Below are positions 1-12,944 of a stretch of DNA of 60,600 nucleotides, one piece after another; within the stretch, counting starts at the first letter, position 1, and every line of letters begins with the position of its first letter. The position numbers and the translations under genes were made by a program. Source of the DNA: Staphylococcus rostri (GTDB lineage: Bacteria; Bacillota; Bacilli; Staphylococcales; Staphylococcaceae); assembly GCF_002902145.1 (NCBI RefSeq), contig NZ_PPRF01000016.1, positions 1-60,600 of the forward strand. Direction: 5' to 3'. The notes beneath the pieces were generated by a model, which saw nothing but the letters and a program-made list of their open reading frames with translations, made no database searches and was not told the origin of the DNA.

Positions 1-141
1 ATTAATGAAGTTTTTATTTTTTTAGTCATATAGATACCTCTCATCTTAGCAATTAAATACTTACGACTTTCATCTATTATAATCAATTTAATGGAAAAGA
101 ACAAAAAGAAGTAAAGAATCAAAAAAAATTTACATAAATGG

Positions 142-170
142 TTGAACTCAACGCCTATATACAGTAAAAT
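142..170 (+). promoter_or_regulatory. Promoter of the S10-spc-alpha operon
   Basis: A sigma-A type promoter is visible: TTGAAC at 142-147, a 17-base spacer and TAAAAT at 165-170. Transcription would start near 177, leaving about 200 nt of leader before rpsJ. Nothing recognisable as a gene lies in bases 1-141, which are very AT-rich. Confidence 0.7.
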
Positions 171-176
171 GACATG

Positions 177-361
177 GTATGTGATTAGATAAATAAATTT
201 GCAGGAAATGGTTGCCAAACCGCATTATTTCTTGTAAAATGTCTAATGTTGGACTTTTTAATGCGATGAAGCGAAAGGTTACTGACACACCCGGCCGCTT
301 TGCCATGGCGTTGTGCCAGATAGTTTTCGTGGAGAAGTCTATCACTTTTATGAAGACGAAT
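177..361 (+). promoter_or_regulatory. Long 5' leader of the S10 operon
   Basis: About 185 untranslated bases separate the promoter from the rpsJ ribosome binding site (AAGGAGG at 362-368). The segment around 285-310 is unusually GC-rich for this region (ACCCGGCCGCTTTGCC), which suggests a folded RNA. The two antisense reading frames here look like chance. In other bacteria this operon is controlled through its leader; I could not match the sequence to a known leader class. Confidence 0.4.
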
Positions 362-372
362 AAGGAGGGTAA

Positions 373-684
<312 letters not shown>

Positions 685-712
685 TTAAAAATTTTTAGGA
701 GGTGGACTTTCG

Positions 713-1372
713 ATGACCAAAGGAATCTTAGGAAGAAAAATTGGTATGACTCAAGTATTCAGTGAAAACGGAGACTTAATTCCAGTAACAGTAATCGAAG
801 CAAAAGAGAACGTAGTATTACAAAAGAAAACTGAAGAAGTAGATGGCTACAACGCGATCCAAATCGGTTTTGAAAACAAAGAAGCATATAAAAAAGGTAG
901 CAAAACGAATAAATATGCAACTAAACCAGCTGAAGGTCACGCTAAAAAAGCAGGCACAGCACCTAAGCGCTTCATTCGTGAATTCAGAAACGTTAATGTT
1001 GACGAATACGAAGTAGGTCAAGAAGTCTCAGTAGATACATTCGAAGTAGGCGACGTAATTGACGTAACAGGAACTTCAAAAGGTAAAGGTTTCCAAGGTG
1101 CGATCAAGCGTCACAACCAAGCACGTGGACCAATGTCACACGGTTCTCATTTTCACAGAGCACCAGGTTCAATCGGTATGGCGTCAGACGCGTCACGTGT
1201 ATTTAAAGGACAAAAATTACCAGGCCGCATGGGTGGTAATACTGTAACTGTTCAAAACTTAGAAGTTGTTCAAGTAGATACGGAAAACAGCGTAATTTTA
1301 GTAAAAGGTAACGTACCTGGTCCTAAAAAAGGTTTTGTACAAATCCAATCAGCTATCAAAGCTAATAAATAA
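713..1372 (+). CDS. rplC: 50S ribosomal protein L3
   Basis: The 219-residue product starts [18 protein letters not shown] and contains the conserved central loop ([12 protein letters not shown], then [11 protein letters not shown]) that reaches the peptidyl-transferase centre. Length and sequence fit L3, an early 23S rRNA-binding assembly protein. In staphylococci, mutations in this loop are known to affect pleuromutilin and oxazolidinone binding; I saw no obvious change here. Ribosome binding site AGGAGGTGG lies just upstream. Confidence 0.98.
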   Translation: MTKGILGRKIGMTQVFSENGDLIPVTVIEAKENVVLQKKTEEVDGYNAIQIGFENKEAYKKGSKTNKYATKPAEGHAKKAGTAPKRFIREFRNVNVDEYEVGQEVSVDTFEVGDVIDVTGTSKGKGFQGAIKRHNQARGPMSHGSHFHRAPGSIGMASDASRVFKGQKLPGRMGGNTVTVQNLEVVQVDTENSVILVKGNVPGPKKGFVQIQSAIKANK

Positions 1373-1398
1373 TTAGTAGTGAAAGGAGGAAATGCATA

Positions 1399-2019
1399 AT
1401 GGCAAATTATGATGTATTAAAAGTTGACGGAACTAAAGCAGGTTCAGTTGAACTTAGCGATGCGGTATTCGCAATCGAACCAAACAATGATGTATTATTT
1501 GAAGCAATTCAATTACAACGTGCTTCATTACGCCAAGGAACTCACGCGGTTAAGAACCGTTCAGCAGTTCGTGGTGGTGGACGTAAACCATGGAGACAAA
1601 AAGGTACAGGTCGTGCTCGTCAAGGTACAATCCGTGCACCACAATGGCGTGGTGGTGGTGTTGTATTCGGACCAACACCAAGAAGCTATGCATACAAAAT
1701 GCCTAAAAAAATGCGTCGCTTAGCATTAAAATCAGCACTTTCATTCAAAGTACAAGAAAATGAATTCAAAATCGTTGACAGCTTCAACTTAGAAGCACCA
1801 AGAACAAAAGAATTCAAAACAACTTTAACTAACTTAGAATTACCTAAGAAAGTATTAGTTGTAACACTTGAAGATGTAAATGTTGAATTATCAGCACGCA
1901 ACATCCCTGGTGTTCAAATTACAACACCTGAAGGTTTAAATGTATTAGATTTAACACATGCTGACAGTGTATTAATCACTGAAGAAGCAGCTAAAAAAGT
2001 TGAGGAGGTGCTCGGATAA
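1399..2019 (+). CDS. rplD: 50S ribosomal protein L4
   Basis: A 206-residue L4 with the conserved exit-tunnel loop ([14 protein letters not shown], about residues 64-77) where macrolide resistance mutations occur; the loop looks intact. L4 binds 23S rRNA and lines the nascent-peptide tunnel. The stop codon overlaps the rplW start by one base (TAATG at 2017-2021), which indicates translational coupling. Confidence 0.98.
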   Translation: MANYDVLKVDGTKAGSVELSDAVFAIEPNNDVLFEAIQLQRASLRQGTHAVKNRSAVRGGGRKPWRQKGTGRARQGTIRAPQWRGGGVVFGPTPRSYAYKMPKKMRRLALKSALSFKVQENEFKIVDSFNLEAPRTKEFKTTLTNLELPKKVLVVTLEDVNVELSARNIPGVQITTPEGLNVLDLTHADSVLITEEAAKKVEEVLG

Positions 2020-2294
2020 TGGAAGCGAGAGATATTCTAAAGCGCCCCGTAATCACTGAGAAATCATCTGAAGCAATGGCTGAAGATAAATACACTTTTG
2101 ACGTTGATGTTCGTGCAAACAAAACACAAGTCAAAACAGCTGTAGAAGAAATCTTTGATGTAAAAGTTGACAAAGTCAACATCATCAACTACAAACCTAA
2201 GAAAAAACGTATGGGCCGTTACCAAGGCTATACAAACAAACGCCGTAAAGCGATTGTTACATTAAAAGAAGGTCAAATCGACTTATTCAACTAA
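2019..2294 (+). CDS. rplW: 50S ribosomal protein L23
   Basis: A 91-residue L23 starting [16 protein letters not shown]. It sits at the tunnel exit and is the docking site for trigger factor and the signal recognition particle. It starts inside the rplD stop codon, and the GGAGGTG Shine-Dalgarno lies within the end of rplD. Confidence 0.98.
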   Translation: MEARDILKRPVITEKSSEAMAEDKYTFDVDVRANKTQVKTAVEEIFDVKVDKVNIINYKPKKKRMGRYQGYTNKRRKAIVTLKEGQIDLFN

Positions 2295-2325
2295 AATTTC
2301 ATTACCATTAAGGAGGTAAACGACA

Positions 2326-3159
2326 ATGGCTCTTAAACATTATAAGCCAATTACTAATGGTCGTCGTAATATGACTACATTAGATTTCTCTGAAATTACA
2401 GAGTCAAAACCTGAAAAGTCATTATTACAACCGCTACCGAAAAAAGCGGGTCGTAACAACCAAGGTAAATTGACAGTACGCCATCACGGTGGTGGACACA
2501 AACGTCAATACCGTGTTATTGATTTCAAACGTAATAAAGACGGAATCGCTGGTAAAGTAGATTCAATTCAATACGATCCAAACAGATCAGCGAACATCGC
2601 TTTAATCGTATATGCAGATGGTGAAAAACGTTACATCATCGCACCTAAAGGCTTACAAGTAGGTCAATTCGTTGAAAGTGGTTCAGAAGCTGACATCAAA
2701 GTTGGTAACGCACTTCAATTAAAAGACATTCCTGTAGGTACAGTAATTCACAACATCGAATTAAAACCTGGCCGTGGTGGTCAAATCGCTCGTTCTGCTG
2801 GTGCAAGTGCACAAGTATTAGGTAAAGAAGGTAAATATGTACTTGTAAGACTTCGTTCTGGTGAAGTACGTATGATTCTTTCAACTTGCCGTGCAACAGT
2901 TGGACAAGTTGGTAACCTCCAACACGAACTTGTTAACATCGGTAAAGCTGGTAAATCAAGATGGTTAGGTAAGAGACCAACAGTTCGTGGTTCTGTAATG
3001 AACCCTAACGATCACCCACACGGTGGTGGTGAAGGTCGCGCGCCAATCGGCCGTCCATCTCCAATGTCACCTTGGGGTAAACCAACGCTTGGTAAGAAAA
3101 CACGTCGTGGTAAGAAACGTTCAGATAAACTTATCGTACGTGGACGTAAGAAAAAATAA
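2326..3159 (+). CDS. rplB: 50S ribosomal protein L2
   Basis: A 277-residue L2 ([18 protein letters not shown]) with the usual glycine- and histidine-rich C-terminus ([17 protein letters not shown]), which carries the conserved histidine near the peptidyl-transferase centre. L2 is needed for subunit joining. A hairpin of about 10 bp separates it from rpsS, described separately. Confidence 0.98.
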   Translation: MALKHYKPITNGRRNMTTLDFSEITESKPEKSLLQPLPKKAGRNNQGKLTVRHHGGGHKRQYRVIDFKRNKDGIAGKVDSIQYDPNRSANIALIVYADGEKRYIIAPKGLQVGQFVESGSEADIKVGNALQLKDIPVGTVIHNIELKPGRGGQIARSAGASAQVLGKEGKYVLVRLRSGEVRMILSTCRATVGQVGNLQHELVNIGKAGKSRWLGKRPTVRGSVMNPNDHPHGGGEGRAPIGRPSPMSPWGKPTLGKKTRRGKKRSDKLIVRGRKKK

Positions 3160-3174
3160 AAATAGCTTATTTGG

Positions 3175-3198
3175 GTGTGCGGCGTAATCGCTGCACGC
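3175..3198 (+). other. Hairpin between rplB and rpsS
   Basis: Bases 3175-3184 pair with 3189-3198 around a TAAT loop: ten base pairs, two of them G-U. No run of T follows, so it is not a normal intrinsic terminator. It could be an RNA processing site or stability element inside the operon. Confidence 0.5.
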
Positions 3199-3223
3199 AC
3201 ATAATAAGAAAGGAGGCGCCATT

Positions 3224-3502
3224 ATGGCTCGTAGTATTAAAAAGGGACCTTTCGTCGATGAGCATTTAATGAAAAAAGTTGAAGCTCAAGGCGATAGCCA
3301 AAAGAAACAAGTAATCAAAACTTGGTCACGTCGTTCAACAATTTTCCCAAACTTTATCGGACACACATTCGCTGTCTACGATGGACGTAAACATGTACCT
3401 GTATATGTAACTGAAGATATGGTTGGTCACAAATTAGGTGAATTTGCTCCAACACGTACTTTCAAAGGACATGCTGCAGACGATAAGAAAACAAGAAGAT
3501 AA
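3224..3502 (+). CDS. rpsS: 30S ribosomal protein S19
   Basis: A 92-residue S19 beginning [15 protein letters not shown], full length. It forms a complex with S13 in the 30S head near the A site. AAAGGAGG stands 8-9 bases upstream of the ATG. The rplB-rpsS gap is larger than the others nearby and contains the hairpin at 3175-3198. Confidence 0.98.
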   Translation: MARSIKKGPFVDEHLMKKVEAQGDSQKKQVIKTWSRRSTIFPNFIGHTFAVYDGRKHVPVYVTEDMVGHKLGEFAPTRTFKGHAADDKKTRR

Positions 3503-3534
3503 ACCATTTCTAGTAAGTAGAGGAGGAAATACGA

Positions 3535-3888
3535 ATGGAAGCAAAAGCGGTTGCTAGAACTATCAGAATCGCACCTCGTAAAGTACGATTAGTATTAGAC
3601 CTAATCAGAGGTAAAGACGTAAGAGAAGCAGTAGCTATTTTGAAATTAACAAATAAAGCTTCTTCTCCAGTAGTAGAAAAATTATTAATGTCCGCTTTAG
3701 CTAACGCTGAACACAACTACGGCATGAACACAGATGAATTAGTTGTTAAAGAAGCTTATGCTAACGAAGGACCGACTTTAAAACGTTTCCGTCCACGTGC
3801 TCAAGGACGCGCAAGTGCTATTAACAAAAGAACAAGCCATATCACTATCGTAGTAAGTGATGGTAAAGAAGAAGCTCAAGAAGCTTAA
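3535..3888 (+). CDS. rplV: 50S ribosomal protein L22
   Basis: A 117-residue L22. The globular part is followed by the long beta-hairpin (about residues 80-103, [18 protein letters not shown]) that lines the exit tunnel opposite L4, another site of macrolide resistance changes. The hairpin has normal length. AGAGGAGG precedes the ATG. Confidence 0.98.
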   Translation: MEAKAVARTIRIAPRKVRLVLDLIRGKDVREAVAILKLTNKASSPVVEKLLMSALANAEHNYGMNTDELVVKEAYANEGPTLKRFRPRAQGRASAINKRTSHITIVVSDGKEEAQEA

Positions 3889-3912
3889 TCAAATCATTAA
3901 GGAGGGAACATT

Positions 3913-4566
3913 GTGGGTCAAAAAATTAATCCAATCGGACTTCGTGTTGGTGTAATTCGTGACTGGGAAGCTAAATGGTATGCTGAAAAAGACTTCGCAT
4001 CACTTTTACACGAAGACTTAAAAATTCGTAAATTTATTGATAAAGCATTGAAAGACGCATCAGTATCTCACGTTGAGATCGAGCGTGCTGCTAACCGCAT
4101 CAACATTGCAATTCACACTGGTAAACCAGGTATGGTAATCGGTAAAGGCGGTTCAGAAATTGAAAAACTTCGTAACAAATTAAACCAATTGACTGATAAA
4201 AAAGTTCACATCAACGTAGTTGAAATCAAGAAAGTTGATCTTGATGCACGCTTAGTTGCTGAGAATATTGCACGTCAATTAGAAAACCGTGCATCATTCC
4301 GTCGTGTTCAAAAACAAGCAATTGGCAGAGCAATGAAACTTGGTGCTAAAGGTATCAAAACACAAGTATCAGGTCGTTTAGGTGGCGCTGACATCGCGCG
4401 TGCTGAACAATATTCAGAAGGAACTGTACCACTTCATACATTACGTGCTGACATTGATTATGCACATGCAGAAGCAGACACTACTTACGGTAAGTTAGGT
4501 GTTAAAGTATGGATCTATCGTGGTGAAGTTCTTCCTACTAAGAAAAATAGTGAAGGAGGAAAATAA
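3913..4566 (+). CDS. rpsC: 30S ribosomal protein S3
   Basis: A 217-residue S3 ([14 protein letters not shown]) started by GTG at 3913 after AAGGAGGG. The N-terminal KH domain shows its GXXG loop as GKGG ([12 protein letters not shown]), which binds RNA; the C-terminal half holds the S3 family domain. S3 is at the mRNA entry channel and contributes to mRNA unwinding. Confidence 0.98.
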   Translation: MGQKINPIGLRVGVIRDWEAKWYAEKDFASLLHEDLKIRKFIDKALKDASVSHVEIERAANRINIAIHTGKPGMVIGKGGSEIEKLRNKLNQLTDKKVHINVVEIKKVDLDARLVAENIARQLENRASFRRVQKQAIGRAMKLGAKGIKTQVSGRLGGADIARAEQYSEGTVPLHTLRADIDYAHAEADTTYGKLGVKVWIYRGEVLPTKKNSEGGK

Positions 4567-4568
4567 TT

Positions 4569-5003
4569 ATGTTACTACCAAAGCGTGTAAAATATCGTCG
4601 TCAACATCGTCCTGACACTAAAGGTCGTTCAAAAGGCGGTAACTTTGTAACATTCGGTGAGTTTGGTCTTCAAGCAACTACAACTTCTTGGATCACATCT
4701 CGTCAAATCGAATCAGCTCGTATTGCTATGACACGTTACATGAAACGTGGCGGGAAAGTTTGGATTAAAATCTTCCCTCACACGCCATACACACAAAAAC
4801 CTTTAGAAGTACGTATGGGTGCTGGTAAAGGTGCGGTTGAAGGCTGGATCGCAGTAGTTAAACCAGGTAGAGTATTATTTGAAGTAGCAGGCGTATCTGA
4901 AGAAGTTGCGCGTGAAGCACTACGTTTAGCAAGTCACAAACTTCCAGTTAAAACGAAGTTTGTAAAACGTGAAGAATTGGGTGGTGAATCAAATGAAAGC
5001 TAA
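4569..5003 (+). CDS. rplP: 50S ribosomal protein L16
   Basis: A 144-residue L16 ([19 protein letters not shown]), full length. It helps position the A-site tRNA and is the target of orthosomycin resistance mutations in Gram-positive bacteria. It starts two bases after the rpsC stop, using the GGAGG at the end of rpsC, and overlaps rpmC by 11 bases. Confidence 0.98.
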   Translation: MLLPKRVKYRRQHRPDTKGRSKGGNFVTFGEFGLQATTTSWITSRQIESARIAMTRYMKRGGKVWIKIFPHTPYTQKPLEVRMGAGKGAVEGWIAVVKPGRVLFEVAGVSEEVAREALRLASHKLPVKTKFVKREELGGESNES

Positions 5004-5202
5004 GGAAATTAGAGACTTAACCACTTCAGAAATCGAAGAGCAAATCAAAGCTTCAAAAGAAGAGCTTTTTAACCTACGCTTTCAATTAGCTACAGGTCAA
5101 TTAGAAGAGACTGCACGCATCAAAACAGTAAGAAAAACGATCGCGCGTCTAAAAACTGTTGCACGTGAAAGAGAATTAGAACAAGGTAAAGCAAACCAAT
5201 AA
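4993..5202 (+). CDS. rpmC: 50S ribosomal protein L29
   Basis: A 69-residue helical L29 ([17 protein letters not shown]). I place the start at the ATG at 4993 rather than at an upstream in-frame ATG inside rplP, because this gives the standard L29 N-terminus. L29 contacts L23 at the tunnel exit. The 11-base overlap with rplP implies coupling. Confidence 0.96.
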   Translation: MKAKEIRDLTTSEIEEQIKASKEELFNLRFQLATGQLEETARIKTVRKTIARLKTVARERELEQGKANQ

Positions 5203-5226
5203 TAGTTGAAAGAGGAGGTTACTAAA

Positions 5227-5490
5227 GTGAGCGAAAGAAATGATCGTAAAGTTTACGTTGGTAAAGTTGTTTCAGATAAAATGGACAAAACAATCACTGT
5301 TTTAGTTGAAACTTACAAAACACACAAACTATATGGTAAACGTGTTAAATACTCAAAAAAATACAAAACGCATGATGAAAACAATTCAGCTAAATTAGGA
5401 GATATTGTTAAAATCCAAGAAACGCGTCCTTTATCAGCGACAAAACGTTTCCGTTTAGTAGAAATTGTCGAAGAATCAGTAATCATTTAA
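5227..5490 (+). CDS. rpsQ: 30S ribosomal protein S17
   Basis: An 87-residue OB-fold protein that binds 16S rRNA early in 30S assembly. The start is the GTG at 5227 (protein [13 protein letters not shown]), because AGAGGAGG at 5211-5218 sits at the right distance; an in-frame TTG at 5206 lies before that site and is not used. Confidence 0.96.
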
Positions 5491-5493
5491 TGA

Positions 5494-5889
<396 letters not shown>

Positions 5890-5928
5890 TTAGTAATCAT
5901 TTATAAACAAATTCAAGGAGGTGCCCAC

Positions 5929-6246
5929 ATGCATATTAAAAAAGGTGACAATGTTATCGTTATTGCAGGAAAAGACAAAGGTAAAACAGGTAAAGTTGTA
6001 GCAACTCAACCTAAAAAAGACCGTGTAGTTGTTGAAGGTGTTAACATGATCAAAAAACACCAAAAACCAACACAATTCAATCCTGAAGGTGGAATCTTAG
6101 AAACAGAAGCTGCTATTCATGTTTCTAACGTACAAGTATTAGACCCTAAAACAAACGAACCTACTCGTGTAGGCTACAAATTTGTTGACGGTAAAAAAGT
6201 TCGTATCGCAAAAAAATCTGGCGAAGAAATTAAGTCTAATAAATAA
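5929..6246 (+). CDS. rplX: 50S ribosomal protein L24
   Basis: A 105-residue L24 with the N-terminal KOW motif ([21 protein letters not shown]). L24 is one of the assembly-initiator proteins of the large subunit and binds the 5' end of 23S rRNA. AAGGAGGTG stands upstream of the ATG. Confidence 0.98.
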   Translation: MHIKKGDNVIVIAGKDKGKTGKVVATQPKKDRVVVEGVNMIKKHQKPTQFNPEGGILETEAAIHVSNVQVLDPKTNEPTRVGYKFVDGKKVRIAKKSGEEIKSNK

Positions 6247-6270
6247 TAACAGGTGAAAGGAGGATCCACT

Positions 6271-6810
6271 TTGAATCGTTTGAAAGAAAAATTTAACTCA
6301 GAAGTTACAGAGAACTTAGTTAAAAAATTCAATTACAGTTCAGTAATGCAAGTACCTAAAATTGACAAAATCGTTGTGAACATGGGTGTCGGTGACGCTG
6401 TTCAAAACTCAAAAGTATTGGACACAGCTGTTGAAGAATTAACAGCAATCACTGGTCAAAAACCATTAATCACAAAAGCTAAAAAATCAGTTGCGACATT
6501 CCGTTTACGTGAAGGTATGCCAATTGGTGCGAAAGTAACATTACGTGGTGAAAGAATGTATGAATTCTTAGATAAATTAATTTCTGTATCACTTCCACGT
6601 GTACGTGACTTCCGTGGTGTATCTAAAAATGCATTCGACGGTCGCGGTAACTACACATTAGGTGTTAAAGAACAATTAATTTTCCCTGAGATTGACTATG
6701 ATAAAGTATCAAAAGTACGTGGAATGGATATCGTTATCGTAACGACTGCTAACACTGACGAGGAAGCTCGTGAATTGTTAACACAATTCGGTATGCCATT
6801 TCAAAAATAA
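6271..6810 (+). CDS. rplE: 50S ribosomal protein L5, TTG start
   Basis: A 179-residue L5 that binds 5S rRNA and contacts P-site tRNA. The start codon is TTG at 6271 (protein [12 protein letters not shown]): the AAAGGAGGA at 6257-6265 is well placed for it, and an in-frame GTG at 6253 lies before that site. A TTG start in such a strongly expressed gene is uncommon and may tune translation. Confidence 0.95.
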   Translation: MNRLKEKFNSEVTENLVKKFNYSSVMQVPKIDKIVVNMGVGDAVQNSKVLDTAVEELTAITGQKPLITKAKKSVATFRLREGMPIGAKVTLRGERMYEFLDKLISVSLPRVRDFRGVSKNAFDGRGNYTLGVKEQLIFPEIDYDKVSKVRGMDIVIVTTANTDEEARELLTQFGMPFQK

Positions 6811-6831
6811 TCTCTGAAGGAGGCTAAATAA

Positions 6832-7017
6832 GTGGCTAAAAAATCAATGGTTGCTAAGCAACAACGTAAACAAAAGTTCCAAGTCCGTGAATATACACGC
6901 TGTGAACGCTGTGGTCGTCCACACTCAGTATATCGTAAATTTAAACTTTGCCGTATTTGTTTCCGTGAATTAGCTTACAAAGGTCAAATTCCTGGCGTTC
7001 GTAAAGCTAGCTGGTAA
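6832..7017 (+). CDS. rpsZ: 30S ribosomal protein S14, zinc type
   Basis: The short 61-residue S14 of the zinc-binding class: Cys24, Cys27, Cys40 and Cys43 form a CxxC-CxxC ribbon. The start is GTG at 6832 after GAAGGAGG. Staphylococci also carry a longer zinc-free S14 elsewhere that can replace this one under zinc starvation; no such copy is in this window. Confidence 0.97.
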   Translation: MAKKSMVAKQQRKQKFQVREYTRCERCGRPHSVYRKFKLCRICFRELAYKGQIPGVRKASW

Positions 7018-7048
7018 AAATTTAACTCTTGAAAGGAGGCAACAAACT

Positions 7049-7447
7049 ATGACATTGTCAGATCCAATTGCAGATATGCTAACTCGTGTAAGAAATGCAA
7101 ACATGGTACGCCATGAAAAATTGGAGTTACCTGCATCAAACATTAAAAAAGAAATTGCTGAAATCCTTAAAAGTGAAGGTTTCATCAAAAATGTAGAATA
7201 TATCGAAGATGATAAACAAGGTGTTATCCGTATCTTCTTAAAATATGGTTCAAACAACGAGCGTGTTATTACAGGCTTAAAACGTATTTCTAAACCAGGT
7301 TTACGTGTTTATGCTAAAGCAAGCGAAATGCCTAAAGTATTAAATGGTCTTGGTATTGCATTAGTATCTACTTCTGAAGGTGTAATCACTGATAGAGAAG
7401 CTAGAAAACGTAACGTTGGTGGCGAAGTATTAGCATACATTTGGTAA
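7049..7447 (+). CDS. rpsH: 30S ribosomal protein S8
   Basis: A 132-residue S8 ([17 protein letters not shown]) of normal length. It binds the central domain of 16S rRNA; in E. coli it is the autogenous repressor of the spc operon. AAAGGAGG precedes the start codon. Confidence 0.98.
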   Translation: MTLSDPIADMLTRVRNANMVRHEKLELPASNIKKEIAEILKSEGFIKNVEYIEDDKQGVIRIFLKYGSNNERVITGLKRISKPGLRVYAKASEMPKVLNGLGIALVSTSEGVITDREARKRNVGGEVLAYIW

Positions 7448-7475
7448 TATTAAATAAATAAGGAGGTGCCATAAC

Positions 7476-8012
7476 ATGAGCCGTGTTGGTAAAAAAATTA
7501 TTGAGATCCCTAGCGATGTAACTGTAACTATCGAAGGTAGTACAGTTTCTGTTAAAGGACCAAAAGGTGAATTATCACGAACTTTAAACCCAGAAATGAC
7601 TTATAAACAAGAAGAAAACACACTTGAAGTTGTAAGACCATCAGATTCTAAAGAACACAGAACTGTTCATGGTACAACTCGTGCGTTAATCAATAATATG
7701 GTACAAGGTGTATCTAAAGGATACGAAAAAACTTTAGAACTTATCGGTGTAGGTTACCGTGCGCAAGTTCAAGGTTCTAAACTTGTATTAAACGTTGGTT
7801 ATTCACATCCAGTTGAAATGGAAGCTGCTGAAGGTATTACTTTCTCAGTAGAAAAAAATACGACTGTCAAAGTCGAAGGTATCGACAAAGAATTAGTAGG
7901 TGCTACAGCATCAAAAATTCGTGACGTTCGTCCACCAGAACCTTACAAAGGTAAAGGTATTCGTTACCAAGGTGAATATGTTCGCCGTAAAGAAGGTAAA
8001 ACTGGTAAATAA
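7476..8012 (+). CDS. rplF: 50S ribosomal protein L6
   Basis: A 178-residue L6 ([15 protein letters not shown]) with the two repeated L6 domains and the conserved C-terminal [11 protein letters not shown] segment. It lies near the factor-binding site of the 50S subunit. Confidence 0.98.
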   Translation: MSRVGKKIIEIPSDVTVTIEGSTVSVKGPKGELSRTLNPEMTYKQEENTLEVVRPSDSKEHRTVHGTTRALINNMVQGVSKGYEKTLELIGVGYRAQVQGSKLVLNVGYSHPVEMEAAEGITFSVEKNTTVKVEGIDKELVGATASKIRDVRPPEPYKGKGIRYQGEYVRRKEGKTGK

Positions 8013-8042
8013 TAAATAAACTCTATAGAAAGGAGTATTGAC

Positions 8043-8402
8043 ATGATCAGCAAAATTGATAAAAACAAAGTACGTTTAAAAAGACATGCACGTGTTCGTA
8101 CGAAATTGTCAGGTACTAGCGAAAGACCACGTCTTAACGTATATCGTTCAAACAAACACATCTATGCACAAATCATCGATGACACTAAAGGCGTAACATT
8201 AGCGCAAGCGTCAACTAAAGATAGCGGCGTAGATACATCAGCTACAAAAGTTGAAATGGCAACTAAAGTTGGTGAAGCAATCGCTAAAAAAGCGAATGAA
8301 AAAGGCATCGAAGCAGTTGTATTTGATCGTGGAGGATACTTATTCCACGGACGTGTGAAAGCATTAGCAGATGCAGCTCGCGAAAATGGACTTCAATTTT
8401 AA
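8043..8402 (+). CDS. rplR: 50S ribosomal protein L18
   Basis: A 119-residue L18 ([19 protein letters not shown]) with the basic N-terminal tail that binds 5S rRNA together with L5. Full length, AAAGGAG upstream. Confidence 0.98.
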   Translation: MISKIDKNKVRLKRHARVRTKLSGTSERPRLNVYRSNKHIYAQIIDDTKGVTLAQASTKDSGVDTSATKVEMATKVGEAIAKKANEKGIEAVVFDRGGYLFHGRVKALADAARENGLQF

Positions 8403-8422
8403 TTTAAAGGAGGGACAACTCA

Positions 8423-8923
8423 ATGGCTCGTAGAGAAGAAGAAGTTAAAGAATTTGAAGAACGCGTTGTTACGATTAACCGTGTTGCGAAAGTTGTTAAA
8501 GGTGGACGTCGTTTCCGTTTCACAGCATTAGTAGTAGTAGGTGACAAAAATGGTCGCGTTGGTTTCGGTACTGGTAAAGCACAAGAGGTACCTGAAGCAA
8601 TCAAAAAAGCAGTTGAAGCTGCGAAAAAAGAACTTATCACTGTTCATCGTGTTGACGGAACAACTCCTCACACAATTACTGGACGTTTCGGTTCAGGAAG
8701 TGTTTTAATGAAACCAGCTGCACCTGGTACAGGTGTTATCGCAGGTGGACCAGTTCGTGCCGTACTTGAGCTTGCAGGTATCACTGATATCTTAAGTAAG
8801 TCATTAGGTTCTAACACACCTATTAACATGGTACGTGCTACTATCGACGGTTTACAAAACTTAAAAAATGCTGAAGAAGTTGCCCGTTTACGTGGTAAAT
8901 CAGTAGAAGAATTATACAATTAA
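8423..8923 (+). CDS. rpsE: 30S ribosomal protein S5
   Basis: A 166-residue S5. The N-terminal double-stranded-RNA-binding-like domain contains the loop around [13 protein letters not shown], site of spectinomycin resistance mutations; no deletion is visible. S5 takes part in decoding accuracy with S4. AAGGAGG precedes the ATG. Confidence 0.98.
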   Translation: MARREEEVKEFEERVVTINRVAKVVKGGRRFRFTALVVVGDKNGRVGFGTGKAQEVPEAIKKAVEAAKKELITVHRVDGTTPHTITGRFGSGSVLMKPAAPGTGVIAGGPVRAVLELAGITDILSKSLGSNTPINMVRATIDGLQNLKNAEEVARLRGKSVEELYN

Positions 8924-8939
8924 GGAGGGAAACAGATAA

Positions 8940-9119
8940 ATGGCTAAAATTCAAATCACCCTCACTCGAAGCGTTATTGGTCGTCCTGAGACACAACGTA
9001 AAACTGTTGAAGCATTAGGTCTTAAAAAAATGCACTCATCAGTAGTTGTAGAAGACAATGATGCAATTCGTGGACAAATCAACAAAGTAAGTCACTTAGT
9101 AACAGTAGAAGAAAAATAA
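8940..9119 (+). CDS. rpmD: 50S ribosomal protein L30
   Basis: A 59-residue protein [19 protein letters not shown] ending in VTVEEK, the short bacterial L30. It sits between rpsE and rplO as in all relatives. AAGGAGGG at 8922-8929 gives a good ribosome binding site for the ATG at 8940. Confidence 0.96.
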   Translation: MAKIQITLTRSVIGRPETQRKTVEALGLKKMHSSVVVEDNDAIRGQINKVSHLVTVEEK

Positions 9120-9135
9120 TTAAGGAGGTGCCGAA

Positions 9136-9575
9136 ATGAAATTACATGAATTAAAACCATCAGAAGGTTCACGTAAAGTACGTAACCGTGTCGGCCGTGG
9201 TGCGGGTACTGGTAACGGTAAAACAAGTGGTCGCGGTCAAAAAGGTCAAAAAGCACGTTCAGGTGGTAGTGTAAGACCAGGTTTCGAAGGTGGTCAATTA
9301 CCATTATTCCGTCGTATTCCAAAACGTGGTTTCACAAACATCAACCGCAAAGAATACGCAATTGTTAATTTAGATCAACTTAACAAATTTGAAGATGGTA
9401 CTGAGGTAACACCTGAATTATTAATCGAAACAGGCGTAGTTAAAAGCGAAAAGTCTGGCATTAAAGTTTTAGGCAATGGTTCATTAGAAAAGAAATTGAC
9501 TGTTAAAGCACACAAATTCTCAGCTGCAGCCAAAGAAGCAATTGAAGCGAAAGGCGGAGCACACGAGGTGATCTA

Positions 9576-9576
<1 letters not shown>
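9136..9576 (+). CDS. rplO: 50S ribosomal protein L15
   Basis: A 146-residue L15 with the glycine- and arginine-rich N-terminus ([20 protein letters not shown]) that penetrates the rRNA. Its TAA stop overlaps the secY ATG by one base (TAATG at 9574-9578), coupling L15 and SecY synthesis. Confidence 0.98.
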
Positions 9577-11536
<1,960 letters not shown>

Positions 11537-11572
11537 AACGACTTGGATGCAATTCGCTTTTAATAAGTCGTT
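11537..11572 (+). other. Inverted repeat after adk
   Basis: AACGACTT at 11537-11544 is the exact inverse of AAGTCGTT at 11565-11572, giving an 8-bp stem with a 20-base loop. No T-run follows. It may weaken read-through from adk into infA or protect the upstream mRNA end. Confidence 0.3.
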
Positions 11573-11647
11573 AGTATTGAAATTACTTGAAACAAAGTTG
11601 TGACATTAATTAATGATAATGATGATTTTGAAGTGAAATCCAGGCAC

Positions 11648-11672
11648 TATAATCGAGTTGATATTCTATAAT
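11648..11672 (+). promoter_or_regulatory. Possible internal promoter before infA
   Basis: Two TATAAT boxes occur in the adk-infA gap, at 11648-11653 and 11667-11672. The only -35-like element for the first (TTGAAG at 11628-11633) is 14 bases away, which is short, so promoter activity is uncertain. The 165-base gap is the longest inside the cluster. Confidence 0.35.
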
Positions 11673-11701
11673 CCTTACAACTGAAAAGGAGGAGTTAATC
11701 A

Positions 11702-12065
<364 letters not shown>

Positions 12066-12087
12066 TTAAAAGAGAGGTGTAAATATA

Positions 12088-12453
12088 ATGGCACGTATTG
12101 CAGGAATTGATATCCCACGTGATAAGCGCGTAGTAATTTCATTAACTTATATCTACGGTATCGGTAAAGCAACAGCACAAAAAATTCTTTCAGAAGCGAA
12201 CGTTTCAGAAGATACACGTGTTAAAGATTTAACTGATGATGAGTTAGGTCGTATTCGTGAAGTTGTTGATGGTTATAAAGTTGAAGGTGACTTACGTCGT
12301 GAAACTAACTTAAACATCAAACGCTTAATGGAAATCTCATCATACCGTGGTATTCGTCACCGTCGTGGCTTACCAGTAAATGGTCAAAAAACAAAAAACA
12401 ATGCGCGTACGCGTAAAGGCCCAGTTAAAACTGTTGCTAACAAGAAAAAATAA
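12088..12453 (+). CDS. rpsM: 30S ribosomal protein S13
   Basis: A 121-residue S13 ([19 protein letters not shown]) with the helix-two-turn-helix core and the basic C-terminal tail ([11 protein letters not shown]) that touches P-site tRNA. It forms an intersubunit bridge with L5. Confidence 0.98.
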   Translation: MARIAGIDIPRDKRVVISLTYIYGIGKATAQKILSEANVSEDTRVKDLTDDELGRIREVVDGYKVEGDLRRETNLNIKRLMEISSYRGIRHRRGLPVNGQKTKNNARTRKGPVKTVANKKK

Positions 12454-12477
12454 TAGGTAAAGGAGGCAAATAGTACT

Positions 12478-12867
12478 ATGGCACGTAAACAAGTATCACG
12501 TAAACGTAGAGTGAAAAAGAATATTGAAAACGGTGTTGCACACATCCGTTCTACATTCAACAATACAATTGTAACTATTACAGATGAATTCGGTAATGCT
12601 TTATCATGGTCATCTGCAGGTGCGCTTGGTTTTAAAGGTTCTAAAAAATCTACACCATTCGCAGCACAAATGGCTTCAGAAACAGCTTCAAAAGCTGCTA
12701 TGGAACATGGTTTAAAATCAGTTGAAGTAACTGTAAAAGGTCCTGGACCAGGTCGTGAATCAGCGATCCGTGCGTTACAATCAGCAGGTTTAGAAGTAAC
12801 AGCGATCAAAGACGTTACTCCAGTACCACATAATGGTTGCCGTCCGCCAAAACGTCGTCGCGTATAA
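12478..12867 (+). CDS. rpsK: 30S ribosomal protein S11
   Basis: A 129-residue S11 ([19 protein letters not shown]) ending in the conserved [11 protein letters not shown]. It lies on the platform near the mRNA exit. AAAGGAGG precedes it. Confidence 0.98.
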   Translation: MARKQVSRKRRVKKNIENGVAHIRSTFNNTIVTITDEFGNALSWSSAGALGFKGSKKSTPFAAQMASETASKAAMEHGLKSVEVTVKGPGPGRESAIRALQSAGLEVTAIKDVTPVPHNGCRPPKRRRV

Positions 12868-12882
12868 TTTTAAATTTTTTCT

Positions 12883-12909
12883 TTGTCACATGTTAATAAA
12901 ATTTATAGT
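12883..12909 (+). promoter_or_regulatory. Possible weak promoter before rpoA
   Basis: TTGTCA at 12883-12888 and TATAGT at 12904-12909 are separated by 15 bases, which is shorter than optimal. The 77-base AT-rich gap before rpoA is unusual for this tightly packed cluster, so extra rpoA transcription is possible but unproven. Confidence 0.3.
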
Positions 12910-12944
12910 TTATGCAAATCGACGTATTTAAGGAGGATATGTAA

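Noticed and set aside
11608-11626. Fur-box-like AATTAATGATAATGATGAT before infA
   Set aside because: It has GATAAT-like half-sites but is not a proper palindrome, and iron control of infA is implausible.
12384-12809. Long antisense frame (141 codons) opposite rpsK
   Set aside because: It mirrors a strongly conserved ribosomal gene and has no start signal or family resemblance.
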